64,000 nt of DNA from Streptococcus toyakuensis (GTDB lineage Bacteria; Bacillota; Bacilli; Lactobacillales; Streptococcaceae). Made by a program: the position numbers and the translations under genes. The stretch spans positions 1,931,001 to 1,995,000 of the forward strand of contig NZ_AP024523.1 of NCBI RefSeq assembly GCF_024346585.1, given 5' to 3'. Shown piece after piece: positions 50,189-59,815 of this stretch (positions are counted from its first letter, which is position 1; each line of letters starts with the position of its first letter). Under the pieces are notes generated by a model. That model saw only the letters and a list, made by a program, of their open reading frames with translations, made no database searches and was not told the DNA's origin.

Positions 50189-51871
50189 TTATGAAACTTG
50201 TACTTGAGCTTGATCAACCAGCTGTCCATCAACAGTCAGATTCAGATAGAAATCCAAGGTCTTGTCGGCAGCAAAATACAGGGTTGGTATGGTCAGGTCT
50301 TTTTTGCTTTCCCCAGCTTGGAATTGAAGGACTTGAATTTCGTCCTGATAGGCGACACCATGGACACCTGTCCCCGGTTGGATCGAAATCTTAGTCTCTA
50401 AAGGAGTACTACTTTCGCTACGTTCAATCCTAAAATGAAGAGTCTCTCCCTTTGTCACAGCTAGACTTTTTTCTACAAATGCTAGCCCCTGAACAACTAC
50501 TTTTTGTGATAACCTCGGAGTTTTATAGAGTGAAATCTTGGTCAATACAGGCTTAGATTGCGCCTCGGTAATCATCACGCGCACCTTCTGTGCCTCTACT
50601 AGCGGACCTCGCAGGAGACGCTTATGACCAACTGTAAAGCCTGTACCAAATTCTTGCCAGACGCCATCCATCTCTACTTGCACATGAAAAGCAGCGATTC
50701 GTTGCCCTAGCTTCAAATCTTCTCTTAACTCAATTACATCAAAAGTTTTAGGAGAACCTAAGTCGAGTTCTAACTGGATGGGCAAGCCTACATCACTTGC
50801 CCAAGAGCTGGTCTCAAGACCATCTGTCAGATGGTGACAAGCGAAGTCTGCGGAAAGAGCTGGACCAAATACCTCAGCTCCCAGAGCCAAATCTTCTTTA
50901 TAGAGCTCATTGCGATAGGCAGCAAATTCATAAAGTCGTTCAATATACTTTGCATCAAATAGCCCATCTTGATTCGGCGGAATATTAAGCAAGAGAGGAG
51001 TTCCCCGACCCACCGAGTGAAAATAAATCTCTACCAACTCCTCAAGAGACTTAGGATCCTGGTCCTCATGGTAAAACCAACCTGGCCGGATGGAAACATC
51101 TGCCTCACCGATTGAAAAAATAGTGCCTGAAGAATCTCCATGCTGAAGATAATCCAGCGCTGCTTCTGTTCCTAGTTTGTCAGGATTCACCTTTTGCCAC
51201 AGGGGATCACCTGCATACCCTCGTTCATTGCCAATCCAGCGTATACTGGTGCCTTCTGTTGAAAAAATTAAGCAATCGCCCTGCAGGTCACGAATGGTTT
51301 CAAACCATTTCTCAAATTCATAATTGACCTTTTGAGCACCCTCTCCTCTGGCACCATCCATCCAGACCTCAGCAAATTTTCCTGCATTGCCATAGGCAGG
51401 ATTTGATAAGATTTCCTTCAACTGTGCCAGATAATAGGCATTATAGTCCGCTTCTCGCTCCACATGATAGAGAGGACTATGGGCATCCCACGGCGATAGG
51501 TAGACCCCCATGTCCATATCAAACTCTGTGGCAGCTTGGGATACTTCAAGGAGCAAATCTCCCTCTCCATTCCTCCAAGGACTGGCCTTGACCGAATAAT
51601 CTGTGTGAGCTGTCGGATAAAGGACAAAACCATCGTGGTGCTTGACCACCAAAATCAACTTCTTAAAACCCGTTTCCTTGAGCACGCGAACCCACTCCCG
51701 CGCATCTAACCTTGTCGGATTAAATCGTTCAGGATCCTCCTGACCTGTCCCCCATTCCTGGTCATAAAAGGTATTGGGCCCAAAATGGATAAAGGCTGCT
51801 AGTTCATCCCCTAAATACGCTAGCTGGTCCTGACTAGGCAAGGGGCCATGCGGTTTTATTTCTCTTACCAT
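50189..51871 (-). CDS. GH29 alpha-L-fucosidase
   Basis: 560 residues, no signal peptide. The nucleophile is D172 in EVWMDGARGEG; substrate residues HHDGFVLYP near 78-86; C-terminal beta-sandwich with an F5/8-like part (LELDLGSPKTFDVIELRE). Starts 1 bp after the GH2 stop (TAG-T-ATG), so translation is coupled to GH2. SP_2146 homologue. Expected to remove fucose from antennae or core. Confidence 0.9.
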   Translation of the reverse strand: MVREIKPHGPLPSQDQLAYLGDELAAFIHFGPNTFYDQEWGTGQEDPERFNPTRLDAREWVRVLKETGFKKLILVVKHHDGFVLYPTAHTDYSVKASPWRNGEGDLLLEVSQAATEFDMDMGVYLSPWDAHSPLYHVEREADYNAYYLAQLKEILSNPAYGNAGKFAEVWMDGARGEGAQKVNYEFEKWFETIRDLQGDCLIFSTEGTSIRWIGNERGYAGDPLWQKVNPDKLGTEAALDYLQHGDSSGTIFSIGEADVSIRPGWFYHEDQDPKSLEELVEIYFHSVGRGTPLLLNIPPNQDGLFDAKYIERLYEFAAYRNELYKEDLALGAEVFGPALSADFACHHLTDGLETSSWASDVGLPIQLELDLGSPKTFDVIELREDLKLGQRIAAFHVQVEMDGVWQEFGTGFTVGHKRLLRGPLVEAQKVRVMITEAQSKPVLTKISLYKTPRLSQKVVVQGLAFVEKSLAVTKGETLHFRIERSESSTPLETKISIQPGTGVHGVAYQDEIQVLQFQAGESKKDLTIPTLYFAADKTLDFYLNLTVDGQLVDQAQVQVS

Positions 51872-51872
51872 A

Positions 51873-54800
51873 CTACTTCCTATCTACATTTTTCTTTACT
51901 TTTTTGTCATGCACTTGCAATTCTGTTAACGCTAGAGGGCTTGCCAAGCCTTCAAATCGAAGACGAAGGGCATAGGTCTCCACCTTGTCAAATTCAAAAC
52001 GAAGCTCTTCATCCTTATCACTTGACACTTTTCGGATAGCTGATACAGGGCGCCAATTCTCCTCTTGTTTGAGCAGAGAATCTTTGTCCAAATGATTTGG
52101 AGTCCGAGGCAAGGTAGGCTCATTTCCCACATAATAATCAATAAAGGTCGGCTCCACCGCCACGTAATCTTGATTTTCAACATAATACAAGGTCACATTA
52201 TCCACAAATCGCGGTTTTAAAATCCCTGCATCTCCAAACAGAATACCGACGCTAGCTTGCTCTGACTTGGCAATCCAAGTATTGGCTGTCGATTTCTTCC
52301 GAGCAATGACCTTATCATTGAGGTAAGATGCTGAATGATTAGGCTCTGAGTGAGAAGCAAAGACCAGAGGCAGATTGGACCCTGTCCACTGATTGGAAAT
52401 GACTTCACCATCTACACTAGCATCTGTCACATGAATGGTGACTGTTGCTGGCAACTCACAGCCCGCTACCTTCCCTGTGAGAACGCATTCTCCTACCTGA
52501 GTATAGATTTGAGGCTTGAGTTCATCCCAAGTAACCTTGGCTGTATCTCGTCTGCCATCTGATAAGACTAGCTTGACTCGGTCTGGTAAATGTGGGACTT
52601 CCTTGACAAGCGTCCAAACCCTTTCAGGTTCAATAGCGGAAATCCCTTGGACACAAACCTGAGCAGAAGCCTTTAAATCCAAACCCTCTAGCTGACCAGA
52701 TACCGTAAACTCATGAAAGCTTGCCATATCTTCTTCGGATATTGCCTCCCAAACAACCTTGACTCGTTTTGCACCCCCGAGCTCATAGTCCACCAAAACT
52801 GAAGATGGCAGCTGTGGATAAGTTCCCTTAGCTGTATACAAGCGAAGTGGTCGTGCAGAAACTGCCTGCCCTAGTGAGGTATTTTCTGCGACCTGCAAAT
52901 GAGTTTGATAGGTTTTGCCTTGATACATGGCTCGGATAGCCAAGTCGCCAGCAGACAAACAATGAAGCACTCCCTGATTTATAATGGCCTGGGCACTACC
53001 ACTCGTCTCCCAAATCACTTCACTATTCCCCACCTTGTTCACAGGGTTATCCACAATTTGTGGATAAAGTCCAATAGCTGGGGAATCCCCTTCTTGTAAT
53101 CCTAGCTGCTTGTCCACTCGAATCTCAAATAAGCGCTGATTTTTCACTGGCTGGCAATCAAAAGCCTCTCCCACTAGGAAATCAAAACTTGCTAGCTCTA
53201 GCCCTCTGGCACTGGCCTTTACTCTCACTTGACCTACCTGCTCCAAACTCTGAACTAAGAGGACACCTCTGCCATGAAAGGCTTTCCTCTTAAACCGACC
53301 ATTTTTTTGAGCCTTGTAACGTTCACGACTGGCCTGCCTGCCATTATCCACACCCACAATGCGAGCAGGGCCTTCAATTTTAAAATGAAGCTGATTGGAA
53401 GCAGTCGGCACCCAATTTCCATCCTTGTCCAATACATCAAAATAAAGATAAAGGAGGTCTTGTCCATCTGGCTTAAGTTGTGTTTTTTCGGCATGAAGCC
53501 CAATCGTAACAGGCTTACCTGCAGTCACCACCCTATCTTCTGCCACAAGCTGACCTTGATGGTCATAGGCCACAGCAAGCAATTCTCCTAGTTGATAAGC
53601 CAAGCGCCATTCGAGATAGAGTTGGTCAGAACCTTGTCCCTCTTGGTATTTTCTGCCATCTGAAGTCCATTTTTCCTGAAAAGTCTTCCTACCTTGAGAT
53701 TTTCCATTGAGAAATAGCTCTACAGAACGGGCATTTGAATACACCCGGACAGGGATATCCCCATACTTATCCACAACTTGTTGATAACTCTTGTGGATTT
53801 CCCAATTCCAGTGGGGCAGTATATGAACCATGGGATGCTGATCTAGGTCCAACCACTGACTTTGATAGAGATAATAGTCATTTTTAGGAATCCCTGCCGT
53901 ATCCACGATCCCAAAATAGGAACTCTTTACAGGCGTGTCATTTTGATTGTGCCAAGGAGTCGGCTCACCGATATAGTCCACTCCTGTCCAGATAAACTGA
54001 CCCGCATAGTCTAACCGATTTCTATCTGCTGTCCAAGAAGCCGTCGCCGTCTTCCCCCAAGGAACTCGATCATTTCCATAGTCTGACTGTTCAAAATTCC
54101 GCACGCGGCGATTATCCCCAACCCATTCCTTAGCTGGGCGAAAATAGCTATCACGCGTCCTTGTAGCCGATGAGGTTTCAGATCCGTAAAGTCGCCACTT
54201 GGGATGTCTTTTGCGAATCGCGTCAATATTATCTTCTGAGTAATTCAAGCCCACCACATCCAGCAAATCAGCAATCTTTTCATGACCTCCAGACCCATCG
54301 CCAAAGCGGAATTGATCCATTCCCATGGTCACAAAACGACTACCATCAACCTCCTTAACCCTTTCTAGCAAGCGTTTGATAGTCTTCAATGAATGAGCAT
54401 CGCCATTTGCTTCGCTGACTTCATTTCCTAAGGACCACATAAAAATCGCTGGATTGTTCTTACCACGTTCAATCATAGTGCGCAAATCATAATCTGACCA
54501 GAAATCGCCTGCTTTCGCTTCTGGATGAGTCGCTTCTTCCTCAAAAAAGCGACCATAATCATATTCTTTCTTGCCTCCATACCAGGTATCAAAGGCTTCT
54601 TCTTGGATAAGTAAGCCCATTTTGGCAGCTACATCCAGCAAAATACTACTAGCTGGATTATGGGTGATTCGAATCGCATTGACGCCCATTTCCTTCATCT
54701 GGCGCAAGCGTCTCTCTGCAGCTGACCTGTTTTCCACAGCTCCCAGCGCTCCGTAGTCATGGTGCAGACAAACTCCATGAATCTTCAACCAGCGACCATT

Positions 54801-55661
54801 TAGAAAGAAGCCCTTATCCGCTTGCCAATCCATATAGCGGTAACCAAAGGTCTCCTCTTCTTCATCAACTAAAATTCCATTTTTGTAAAGGCGAGTCTTC
54901 AATTGGTAAAGGTGAGGATGATCAATATCCCAAAGCAAAGGTTGGAAAATTGATATGGCTTGTTGGAAAGAATATTTGTCCCCAGCTTCAATCACTAGAG
55001 AGTCTGTCGCCTGCCAGTCTGACAGCTGTTGTCCATCATACCAGATACTCTGCTCCAAATACACCGACACGGACTGAGGCCCATCATTTGAAATCTTACT
55101 TGTAAGCTGAGTTTCCACCCATTCATCTCTTTGTTCCTTTAGCTTGGGACTTTCTATCTTAATCCCATATAAATCCAGATGCACCGAATCTGTAATCAAT
55201 AATTTTACTTCTCGGTAAATGCCGCTACCAGAGTACCAACGACTGCTAGGTTGCTGATTTTCCACAAAAACCGCAAGCTGGTTGGCCGTCCCATCATTTC
55301 TTAGATAAGGCGTGATATCATAAGAAAAGGGCGTATAGCCACTGGGATAATAGCCCAGCACTTGCCCGTTGATATAGACTTGGGCATTCATGTAAACTCC
55401 ATCAAACAACAAACGCACCGATACAAGACTGGCATCTTCTTCCAAGTAAAACTGTGTCCGATACCAGGCTTGACCACCATTTAACTGACCACCCTCATTT
55501 TGCGCTGGCGAATACTGGTCAAAATCATTGTGAATACTCCAGTCATGTGGCACTTGAATAGCCTGCCAATTTTCTCTATGAAAATCCGGCGCCAAGGCCT
55601 CTTCTTTCCCCACCTCTTGGCTAAAAAACCAGTGATTTCGTAAAACTTCTTCTCTTCTCAT
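51873..55661 (-). CDS. GH2 beta-galactosidase, large cytoplasmic multidomain form
   Basis: 1262 residues. Sugar-binding, immunoglobulin-like and TIM-barrel GH2 domains at about 1-620; acid/base E414 in GNEVSE, nucleophile E495 in YGSETSS. Then DUF4982 and Ig-like parts, two Big_4-type domains (about 850-1090), and a C-terminal galactose-binding-like domain. Catalytic core resembles pneumococcal BgaA, but there is no signal peptide and no LPXTG, so it is intracellular. I do not recall it in TIGR4 at this position. First gene of the GH2-GH29 operon. Confidence 0.88.
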   Translation of the reverse strand: MRREEVLRNHWFFSQEVGKEEALAPDFHRENWQAIQVPHDWSIHNDFDQYSPAQNEGGQLNGGQAWYRTQFYLEEDASLVSVRLLFDGVYMNAQVYINGQVLGYYPSGYTPFSYDITPYLRNDGTANQLAVFVENQQPSSRWYSGSGIYREVKLLITDSVHLDLYGIKIESPKLKEQRDEWVETQLTSKISNDGPQSVSVYLEQSIWYDGQQLSDWQATDSLVIEAGDKYSFQQAISIFQPLLWDIDHPHLYQLKTRLYKNGILVDEEEETFGYRYMDWQADKGFFLNGRWLKIHGVCLHHDYGALGAVENRSAAERRLRQMKEMGVNAIRITHNPASSILLDVAAKMGLLIQEEAFDTWYGGKKEYDYGRFFEEEATHPEAKAGDFWSDYDLRTMIERGKNNPAIFMWSLGNEVSEANGDAHSLKTIKRLLERVKEVDGSRFVTMGMDQFRFGDGSGGHEKIADLLDVVGLNYSEDNIDAIRKRHPKWRLYGSETSSATRTRDSYFRPAKEWVGDNRRVRNFEQSDYGNDRVPWGKTATASWTADRNRLDYAGQFIWTGVDYIGEPTPWHNQNDTPVKSSYFGIVDTAGIPKNDYYLYQSQWLDLDQHPMVHILPHWNWEIHKSYQQVVDKYGDIPVRVYSNARSVELFLNGKSQGRKTFQEKWTSDGRKYQEGQGSDQLYLEWRLAYQLGELLAVAYDHQGQLVAEDRVVTAGKPVTIGLHAEKTQLKPDGQDLLYLYFDVLDKDGNWVPTASNQLHFKIEGPARIVGVDNGRQASRERYKAQKNGRFKRKAFHGRGVLLVQSLEQVGQVRVKASARGLELASFDFLVGEAFDCQPVKNQRLFEIRVDKQLGLQEGDSPAIGLYPQIVDNPVNKVGNSEVIWETSGSAQAIINQGVLHCLSAGDLAIRAMYQGKTYQTHLQVAENTSLGQAVSARPLRLYTAKGTYPQLPSSVLVDYELGGAKRVKVVWEAISEEDMASFHEFTVSGQLEGLDLKASAQVCVQGISAIEPERVWTLVKEVPHLPDRVKLVLSDGRRDTAKVTWDELKPQIYTQVGECVLTGKVAGCELPATVTIHVTDASVDGEVISNQWTGSNLPLVFASHSEPNHSASYLNDKVIARKKSTANTWIAKSEQASVGILFGDAGILKPRFVDNVTLYYVENQDYVAVEPTFIDYYVGNEPTLPRTPNHLDKDSLLKQEENWRPVSAIRKVSSDKDEELRFEFDKVETYALRLRFEGLASPLALTELQVHDKKVKKNVDRK

Positions 55662-55696
55662 ACAGGCATTCCTCTTTAAACAACTCGATTTACTTG

Positions 55697-55725
55697 ACTA
55701 TAGCACAAAACAAAAGCGCTTTCAA
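55697..55725 (-). promoter_or_regulatory. GH2-GH29 promoter with cre site over the -35
   Basis: Minus strand: TTGAAA (55720-55725), 17 bp, extended -10 TGCTATAGT (TATAGT at 55697-55702). TTGAAAGCGCTTTTGT (55710-55725) is a 14-of-16 cre with the GCGC core, so CcpA would block polymerase binding. Confidence 0.72.
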
Positions 55726-55844
55726 GACTTCCTCCATCACTCCCTAAATCCTCAGAAAAGATTCTATAATTTGTGGAGGAGGATTTAGTTCTCAAAGATA
55801 CAAGGGTGATACAAAAAGAGCCTGACTCCAGGCTCTTTAGTCTA

Positions 55845-56744
55845 TTATTTCTTCTCAGCACGGAGGGCTGACAAGATTTGTGTACGGATATCATCCACAC
55901 CATTTGGCGTATTTGGTAAAAAGATGGTTTGATTTCCTTTAGAAGCAAAAGTGTTCAAGGTATCCAAATACTGGTTGGTCAAGAGGATGGACATGATTTG
56001 TTCTTCTGTCATGCCAACATTGGCTTCCTTGAGTTCTGTGATAGACTCTGCTAATCCATCCACAATCGCCTTACGTTGTTGGGCAATTCCCACACCATGA
56101 AGGCGGTCTTTTTCTGCTTCGGCTTCAGCTGCAGTGACGATTTTAATCTTGTCGGCTTCCGCTAATTCTTGCGCTGCGACCCGCTTGCGTTGCGCCGCAT
56201 TGATTTCATTCATGGATTGCTTGACTTCTGCATCTGGTTCGACCTTAGTAATCAAGGTTTTCACAATAATATAACCGTAAGTAGTCATTTCTTCTGCTAC
56301 TTGATGCTGAACTTCAAGGGCAATTTCGTCTTTTTTCTCAAACAATTCATCCAAGGTTAATTTTGGAACAGAAGAGCGAAGGGCATCTTCGATATAAGAT
56401 TTAATTTGAGATTCTGGACGCATGAGTTTATAGTAGGCATCTGTCACGCTCTGCTCATTGACACGGTACTGAGTCGCCACATTCATCATAACGAACACAT
56501 TATCCTTGGTCTTGGTCTCAACCACAATATCGCTTTGCAACAAGCGCAACTGAATCCGTGCTGCAATCGAGTCAATTCCAAAAGGCAAGCGAATATGAAT
56601 ACCGCTATTGGCAACCTTTTGGTATTTCCCAAAGCGTTCAATAATCGCCACCGACTGTTGACGAACCACATAAACTGTACTCAGTGTGACTATCACCAAT
56701 AGGAGCACACAAACCACCACAAAAATCATCAAAAATGTTGCCAT
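55845..56744 (-). CDS. SPFH/Band 7 (stomatin-like) membrane protein
   Basis: 299 residues: N-terminal membrane anchor (about 3-27), SPFH domain (about 28-185; RFGKYQKVANSGIHIRLPFG), a coiled-coil stretch of Ala/Glu/Lys (about 195-235), and a short tail. Homologue of SP_2156. Such proteins form membrane scaffolds. The start at 56744 (MATFLMIF) follows GGAGGTCACGATA. Confidence 0.88.
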   Translation of the reverse strand: MATFLMIFVVVCVLLLVIVTLSTVYVVRQQSVAIIERFGKYQKVANSGIHIRLPFGIDSIAARIQLRLLQSDIVVETKTKDNVFVMMNVATQYRVNEQSVTDAYYKLMRPESQIKSYIEDALRSSVPKLTLDELFEKKDEIALEVQHQVAEEMTTYGYIIVKTLITKVEPDAEVKQSMNEINAAQRKRVAAQELAEADKIKIVTAAEAEAEKDRLHGVGIAQQRKAIVDGLAESITELKEANVGMTEEQIMSILLTNQYLDTLNTFASKGNQTIFLPNTPNGVDDIRTQILSALRAEKK

Positions 56745-56905
56745 TATCGTGACCTCCATCATTATTTTTCCTGTATTATAGCACATTTAAAGAAGGCTGT
56801 GCAGTTTTTACTGCGATTTTTCCTGAAATGTCAATAATTAGAGGTGAATTGTCACATTGTCGTCTAATCTCTTGCTAAAACAACTGGTAAGGAATTAGGT
56901 GCACC

Positions 56906-57136
56906 ATGCTAGTTCTCTCTAACTCAGTTGATTATCAACATACTATCTGAGTTTTACAAGTCGTGGACAAAGAAACGAAACAAGTAACGGTTAATCCCTT
57001 TAAAAAACTCACAAAAAACATCATTAAAGTGAACCGCACTCCAATAGTCCAAGCATTAAGTGAGGTTGATGATCTAAATTTGATGTGTATACTATTTTTG
57101 TCATCGGTTACTGATTACGTTCCTTACGGTTCGTGA
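56906..57136 (+). pseudogene. Broken 76-codon frame with one internal TGA
   Basis: An ATG with AGGAATTAGGTGCACC before it opens a frame reading MLVLSNSVDYQHTI, then TGA at 56948-56950, and then stays open for another 61 codons (starting VLQVVDKETKQV) to TGA at 57134-57136. The length and lysine-rich, protein-like composition suggest a small gene broken by a nonsense mutation. Chance is not excluded. No family recognised. Confidence 0.35.
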
Positions 57137-57151
57137 GAGGAGGTGAAGCTA

Positions 57152-57250
57152 ATGAGCCTTATCCCAGAGCTCGCTCTTACTATTATAGCGGATGTCATCG
57201 CAGGAATTATCTTGTATTTCATTTGCAAATGGCTAGATGGTAAGAAATAG
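57152..57250 (+). CDS. 32-residue hydrophobic peptide, candidate type I toxin
   Basis: ATG at 57152-57154 with a very strong ribosome site (GAGAGGAGGTGAAGCTA). The peptide is MSLIPELALT, a hydrophobic run to about residue 24, then CKWLDGKK: a single-pass membrane peptide with a charged C-terminus, like Fst/Ldr-type toxins. It begins 15 bp after the broken frame and is followed 60 bp later by a bidirectional hairpin. No antitoxin RNA is proven. Confidence 0.55.
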   Translation: MSLIPELALTIIADVIAGIILYFICKWLDGKK

Positions 57251-57299
57251 ACCGAGTGACTAGCCTATCAACACCCGTTTAATCACTAAGATACGTCAA

Positions 57300-57340
57300 A
57301 AAAGCCCTTAACTACTGCAATAGTTAGGGGCTTTGATGTT
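57300..57340. terminator. Bidirectional terminator after the small peptide gene
   Basis: AAAAAAGCCC(T)TAACTA, loop CTGCAA, TAGTTA(G)GGGCTTT; suited to ending transcripts from both sides, as in antisense-controlled toxin loci. Confidence 0.75.
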
Positions 57341-57455
57341 CTAATGAACCTTATCCATGAAAATCATTCTAACATACAGACCCCGATATTTCAAGAGTTT
57401 TATTTATTTTTTAAAGTTCTGAAAGGTCTATAATGAAGCTAGCTATCTAGTACCC

Positions 57456-57489
57456 AAAAACCGACTAGCTCCTATGAACTAGTCGGTTT
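57456..57489 (-). terminator. Terminator of the adc operon
   Basis: Stem AAACCGACTAG/CTAGTCGGTTT with loop TTCATAGGAG and following TTT on the minus strand, just past adcA. Confidence 0.85.
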
Positions 57490-57493
57490 CTCA

Positions 57494-58999
57494 TCAATGC
57501 GCCAACATTTCTTGAGCGATTTCTTGGCCAGATAGGTTATCTGGGTAGTAGGTTGGCCAGTTATCCATTTCTTCAAAGAGGGCTTCTTGGCTTGTGCCTC
57601 CAAAGAAGATATGGAAATGTTCTGCCTTAACTGGGGCGATATTGTGGTCACTAAACTGAACATACTTGAACTGTCCAGCGTCTGCATCTGTGGCTTCAAA
57701 GAGGAAGCGCACGCCACGATTGCCTTTCTTGTAAGTCAAGATTTTCTTACCAACATACTTGTAGGTGAATTTCTTACTTTGTCCACCTTGAACAAATTCC
57801 ATAGTGTTATCAGTGATATTAATCTTAGTCACATCTGTCTGATAGCCTTTTGTATAGTAGGCCTTGTACTCAGCCTGAGTCATCTTACCAGTCAACTTAG
57901 CCTTGTAGTCAAAGACTTGATCAAACGTACCATCTTCAAGGAAAGGATAAACTGATTGCCAGTTACCTGCATAGTCACTCAAGGTGCGGTCCTTGACAGC
58001 AGCATCTTCAAAGTAACCATTTTGGACTGTCTTAGTATCCTCTGCCTTTTCAGGCTCAATTGCTGGGCCTTCTTGGTCCGTTGTTTGTTTCAGAGCCTTG
58101 AGGTTTTTCTCCATAACGGAGATGTAGTTTTCGCCAGCCTTGGTATCCTCTTCTGTCAGACTTTCTAAAGGATTGAGGACATCTGTTTTGACACCTGCTT
58201 CTTTTGAAAGTGTGTTAGCAAGTGCTTGTGAAGCATTTTCTTCAAAGTAGATATAGGCAATTTTATTTTTCTTGACGTACTCTGTCAATTCTGCCAGACG
58301 AGCAGCTGATGGTTCTGCATCTGGAGAGAGACCTGAGATTGCGACTTGTTTGAGTCCATAGTCCAAGGCAAGATAGTTAAAGGCTGCGTGTTGAGTCACA
58401 AAGCTCTTTTGTTTGGCTTGAGACAAACCTTCTGCATAAGCCTTATCCAAGGCTTGCAATTTTTCGATATAGGCAGCAGCATTCTTCTCAAAGGTCTCTT
58501 TTTTATCTGGATAATCTGCTGATAAGCTGTCACGGATGTGCTCTACTAGTTTAATGGCACGAACTGGTGACAACCAAACATGGGGATCGTACTCATGGTG
58601 ATGTCCTTCTTCTCCATGGTCATGGTCTCCCTCTTCTTCCTCGCCACCTGGCAAGAGCAACATATCGCCTGTCGCCTTGATGGTTTTGACCTTTTTCTTA
58701 TCCAAGGTATCTAGCAATTTAGGTACCCATGTTTCCATGTTTTCATTTTCATAAACGAAAGTGTCTGCGTCTTGGATTTTGGCAACTGCCTTGGCAGACG
58801 GTTCATATTCATGGGGTTCTGTACCAGCACCGATTAGGAGTTCTACATTAGCAGTATCTCCTGCGACTTGCTTGGTAAATTCATAGACAGGGTAAAAGGT
58901 TGTCACGATATTTAGTTTGCCATCTGCCTGTTTTTGATTGGAACAAGCCACTAAAAACAAGGCACATAGACTGACTAGCAATAAGCTAATTTTTTTCAC
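57494..58999 (-). CDS. adcA: Zinc-binding lipoprotein AdcA (ZnuA-ZinT fusion)
   Basis: 501 residues. Lipobox with C19; ZnuA-type domain with ligand H63 and H140 and a His/Asp/Glu-rich loop at about 119-137; then a ZinT domain (about 315-501; HNIAPVKAEHFHIFFGG). Captures zinc for AdcB/AdcC. Last gene of adcRCBA, 9 bp after adcB. Confidence 0.95.
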   Translation of the reverse strand: MKKISLLLVSLCALFLVACSNQKQADGKLNIVTTFYPVYEFTKQVAGDTANVELLIGAGTEPHEYEPSAKAVAKIQDADTFVYENENMETWVPKLLDTLDKKKVKTIKATGDMLLLPGGEEEEGDHDHGEEGHHHEYDPHVWLSPVRAIKLVEHIRDSLSADYPDKKETFEKNAAAYIEKLQALDKAYAEGLSQAKQKSFVTQHAAFNYLALDYGLKQVAISGLSPDAEPSAARLAELTEYVKKNKIAYIYFEENASQALANTLSKEAGVKTDVLNPLESLTEEDTKAGENYISVMEKNLKALKQTTDQEGPAIEPEKAEDTKTVQNGYFEDAAVKDRTLSDYAGNWQSVYPFLEDGTFDQVFDYKAKLTGKMTQAEYKAYYTKGYQTDVTKINITDNTMEFVQGGQSKKFTYKYVGKKILTYKKGNRGVRFLFEATDADAGQFKYVQFSDHNIAPVKAEHFHIFFGGTSQEALFEEMDNWPTYYPDNLSGQEIAQEMLAH

Positions 59000-59008
59000 G
59001 TTAGTCTC

Positions 59009-59815
59009 CTATTTGATAAAACGTCTTACTAAACTAATGAGTAAAAAGACAGTTACAAAAATAATGGTAATACTTGCACTTGCAGGTGTTTCTGCATAGT
59101 AGGAAATGTAAAGTCCTGCTACCATTCCCAAAAATCCAATAGCACTGGCAAGCAGCATAACCGATTTAAAGTTTTTCCCTAGACGAAGGGCAATACTGGC
59201 TGGCAAGACCATAATGGTCGATACCAGAAGAGCTCCCGCAGCTGGAATCATAAGGGCAATGGCCACCCCCGTCACCATGTTAAAAAGAATGGACATGGTA
59301 CGAACTGGCAAGCCATCCACAAAGGCCGTATCTTCATCAAAGGTCAAAATGTACATCGGACGAAGGAAGAGGAAGGTCAAAATCAAAACAATCGCCGCAA
59401 TGACAAAGAGGGAAATAACCTGCTCTTCACTGATAGTCACGATTGAACCAAAAAGATACTGGTCCAAACTCATTGAGCTAGAGCTTTTACCCTTGCTCAT
59501 GACAATCAGAGAAACAGCCAGACCCGTTGACATGAGGATAGCTGTCCCGATTTCCATAAAGCTCTTGTAAACCGTACGGAGATACTCCAGGAAGACTGCC
59601 GCAATCAAGACAATAGCAATAGTGGAAATAGTTGGCGAAATCCCCAGTACCAGACCAAAGGCTACACCTGAAAGCGAGACGTGGCTGAGGGTATCACTCA
59701 TCAAACTCTGACGACGCAAGATAAGGAAGGTTCCAAGAACTGGCGAGAAAAGACTCATGGCAATAACGGCCAGAAAGGCACGTTGCATAAAGTCATAAGA
59801 TAACAAACTAAGCAT
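59009..59815 (-). CDS. adcB: Zinc ABC transporter permease
   Basis: 268 residues, ZnuB-type with about eight membrane segments. Start at 59815 (MLSLLSYDF) fixed by GGAGGTGGGCC. It overlaps adcC by 8 bp. Moves zinc across the membrane. Confidence 0.94.
   Translation of the reverse strand: MLSLLSYDFMQRAFLAVIAMSLFSPVLGTFLILRRQSLMSDTLSHVSLSGVAFGLVLGISPTISTIAIVLIAAVFLEYLRTVYKSFMEIGTAILMSTGLAVSLIVMSKGKSSSSMSLDQYLFGSIVTISEEQVISLFVIAAIVLILTFLFLRPMYILTFDEDTAFVDGLPVRTMSILFNMVTGVAIALMIPAAGALLVSTIMVLPASIALRLGKNFKSVMLLASAIGFLGMVAGLYISYYAETPASASITIIFVTVFLLISLVRRFIK

Noticed and set aside
51873-55661. GH2 protein as the surface enzyme BgaA
   Set aside because: No signal peptide, no LPXTG motif and much shorter than BgaA.
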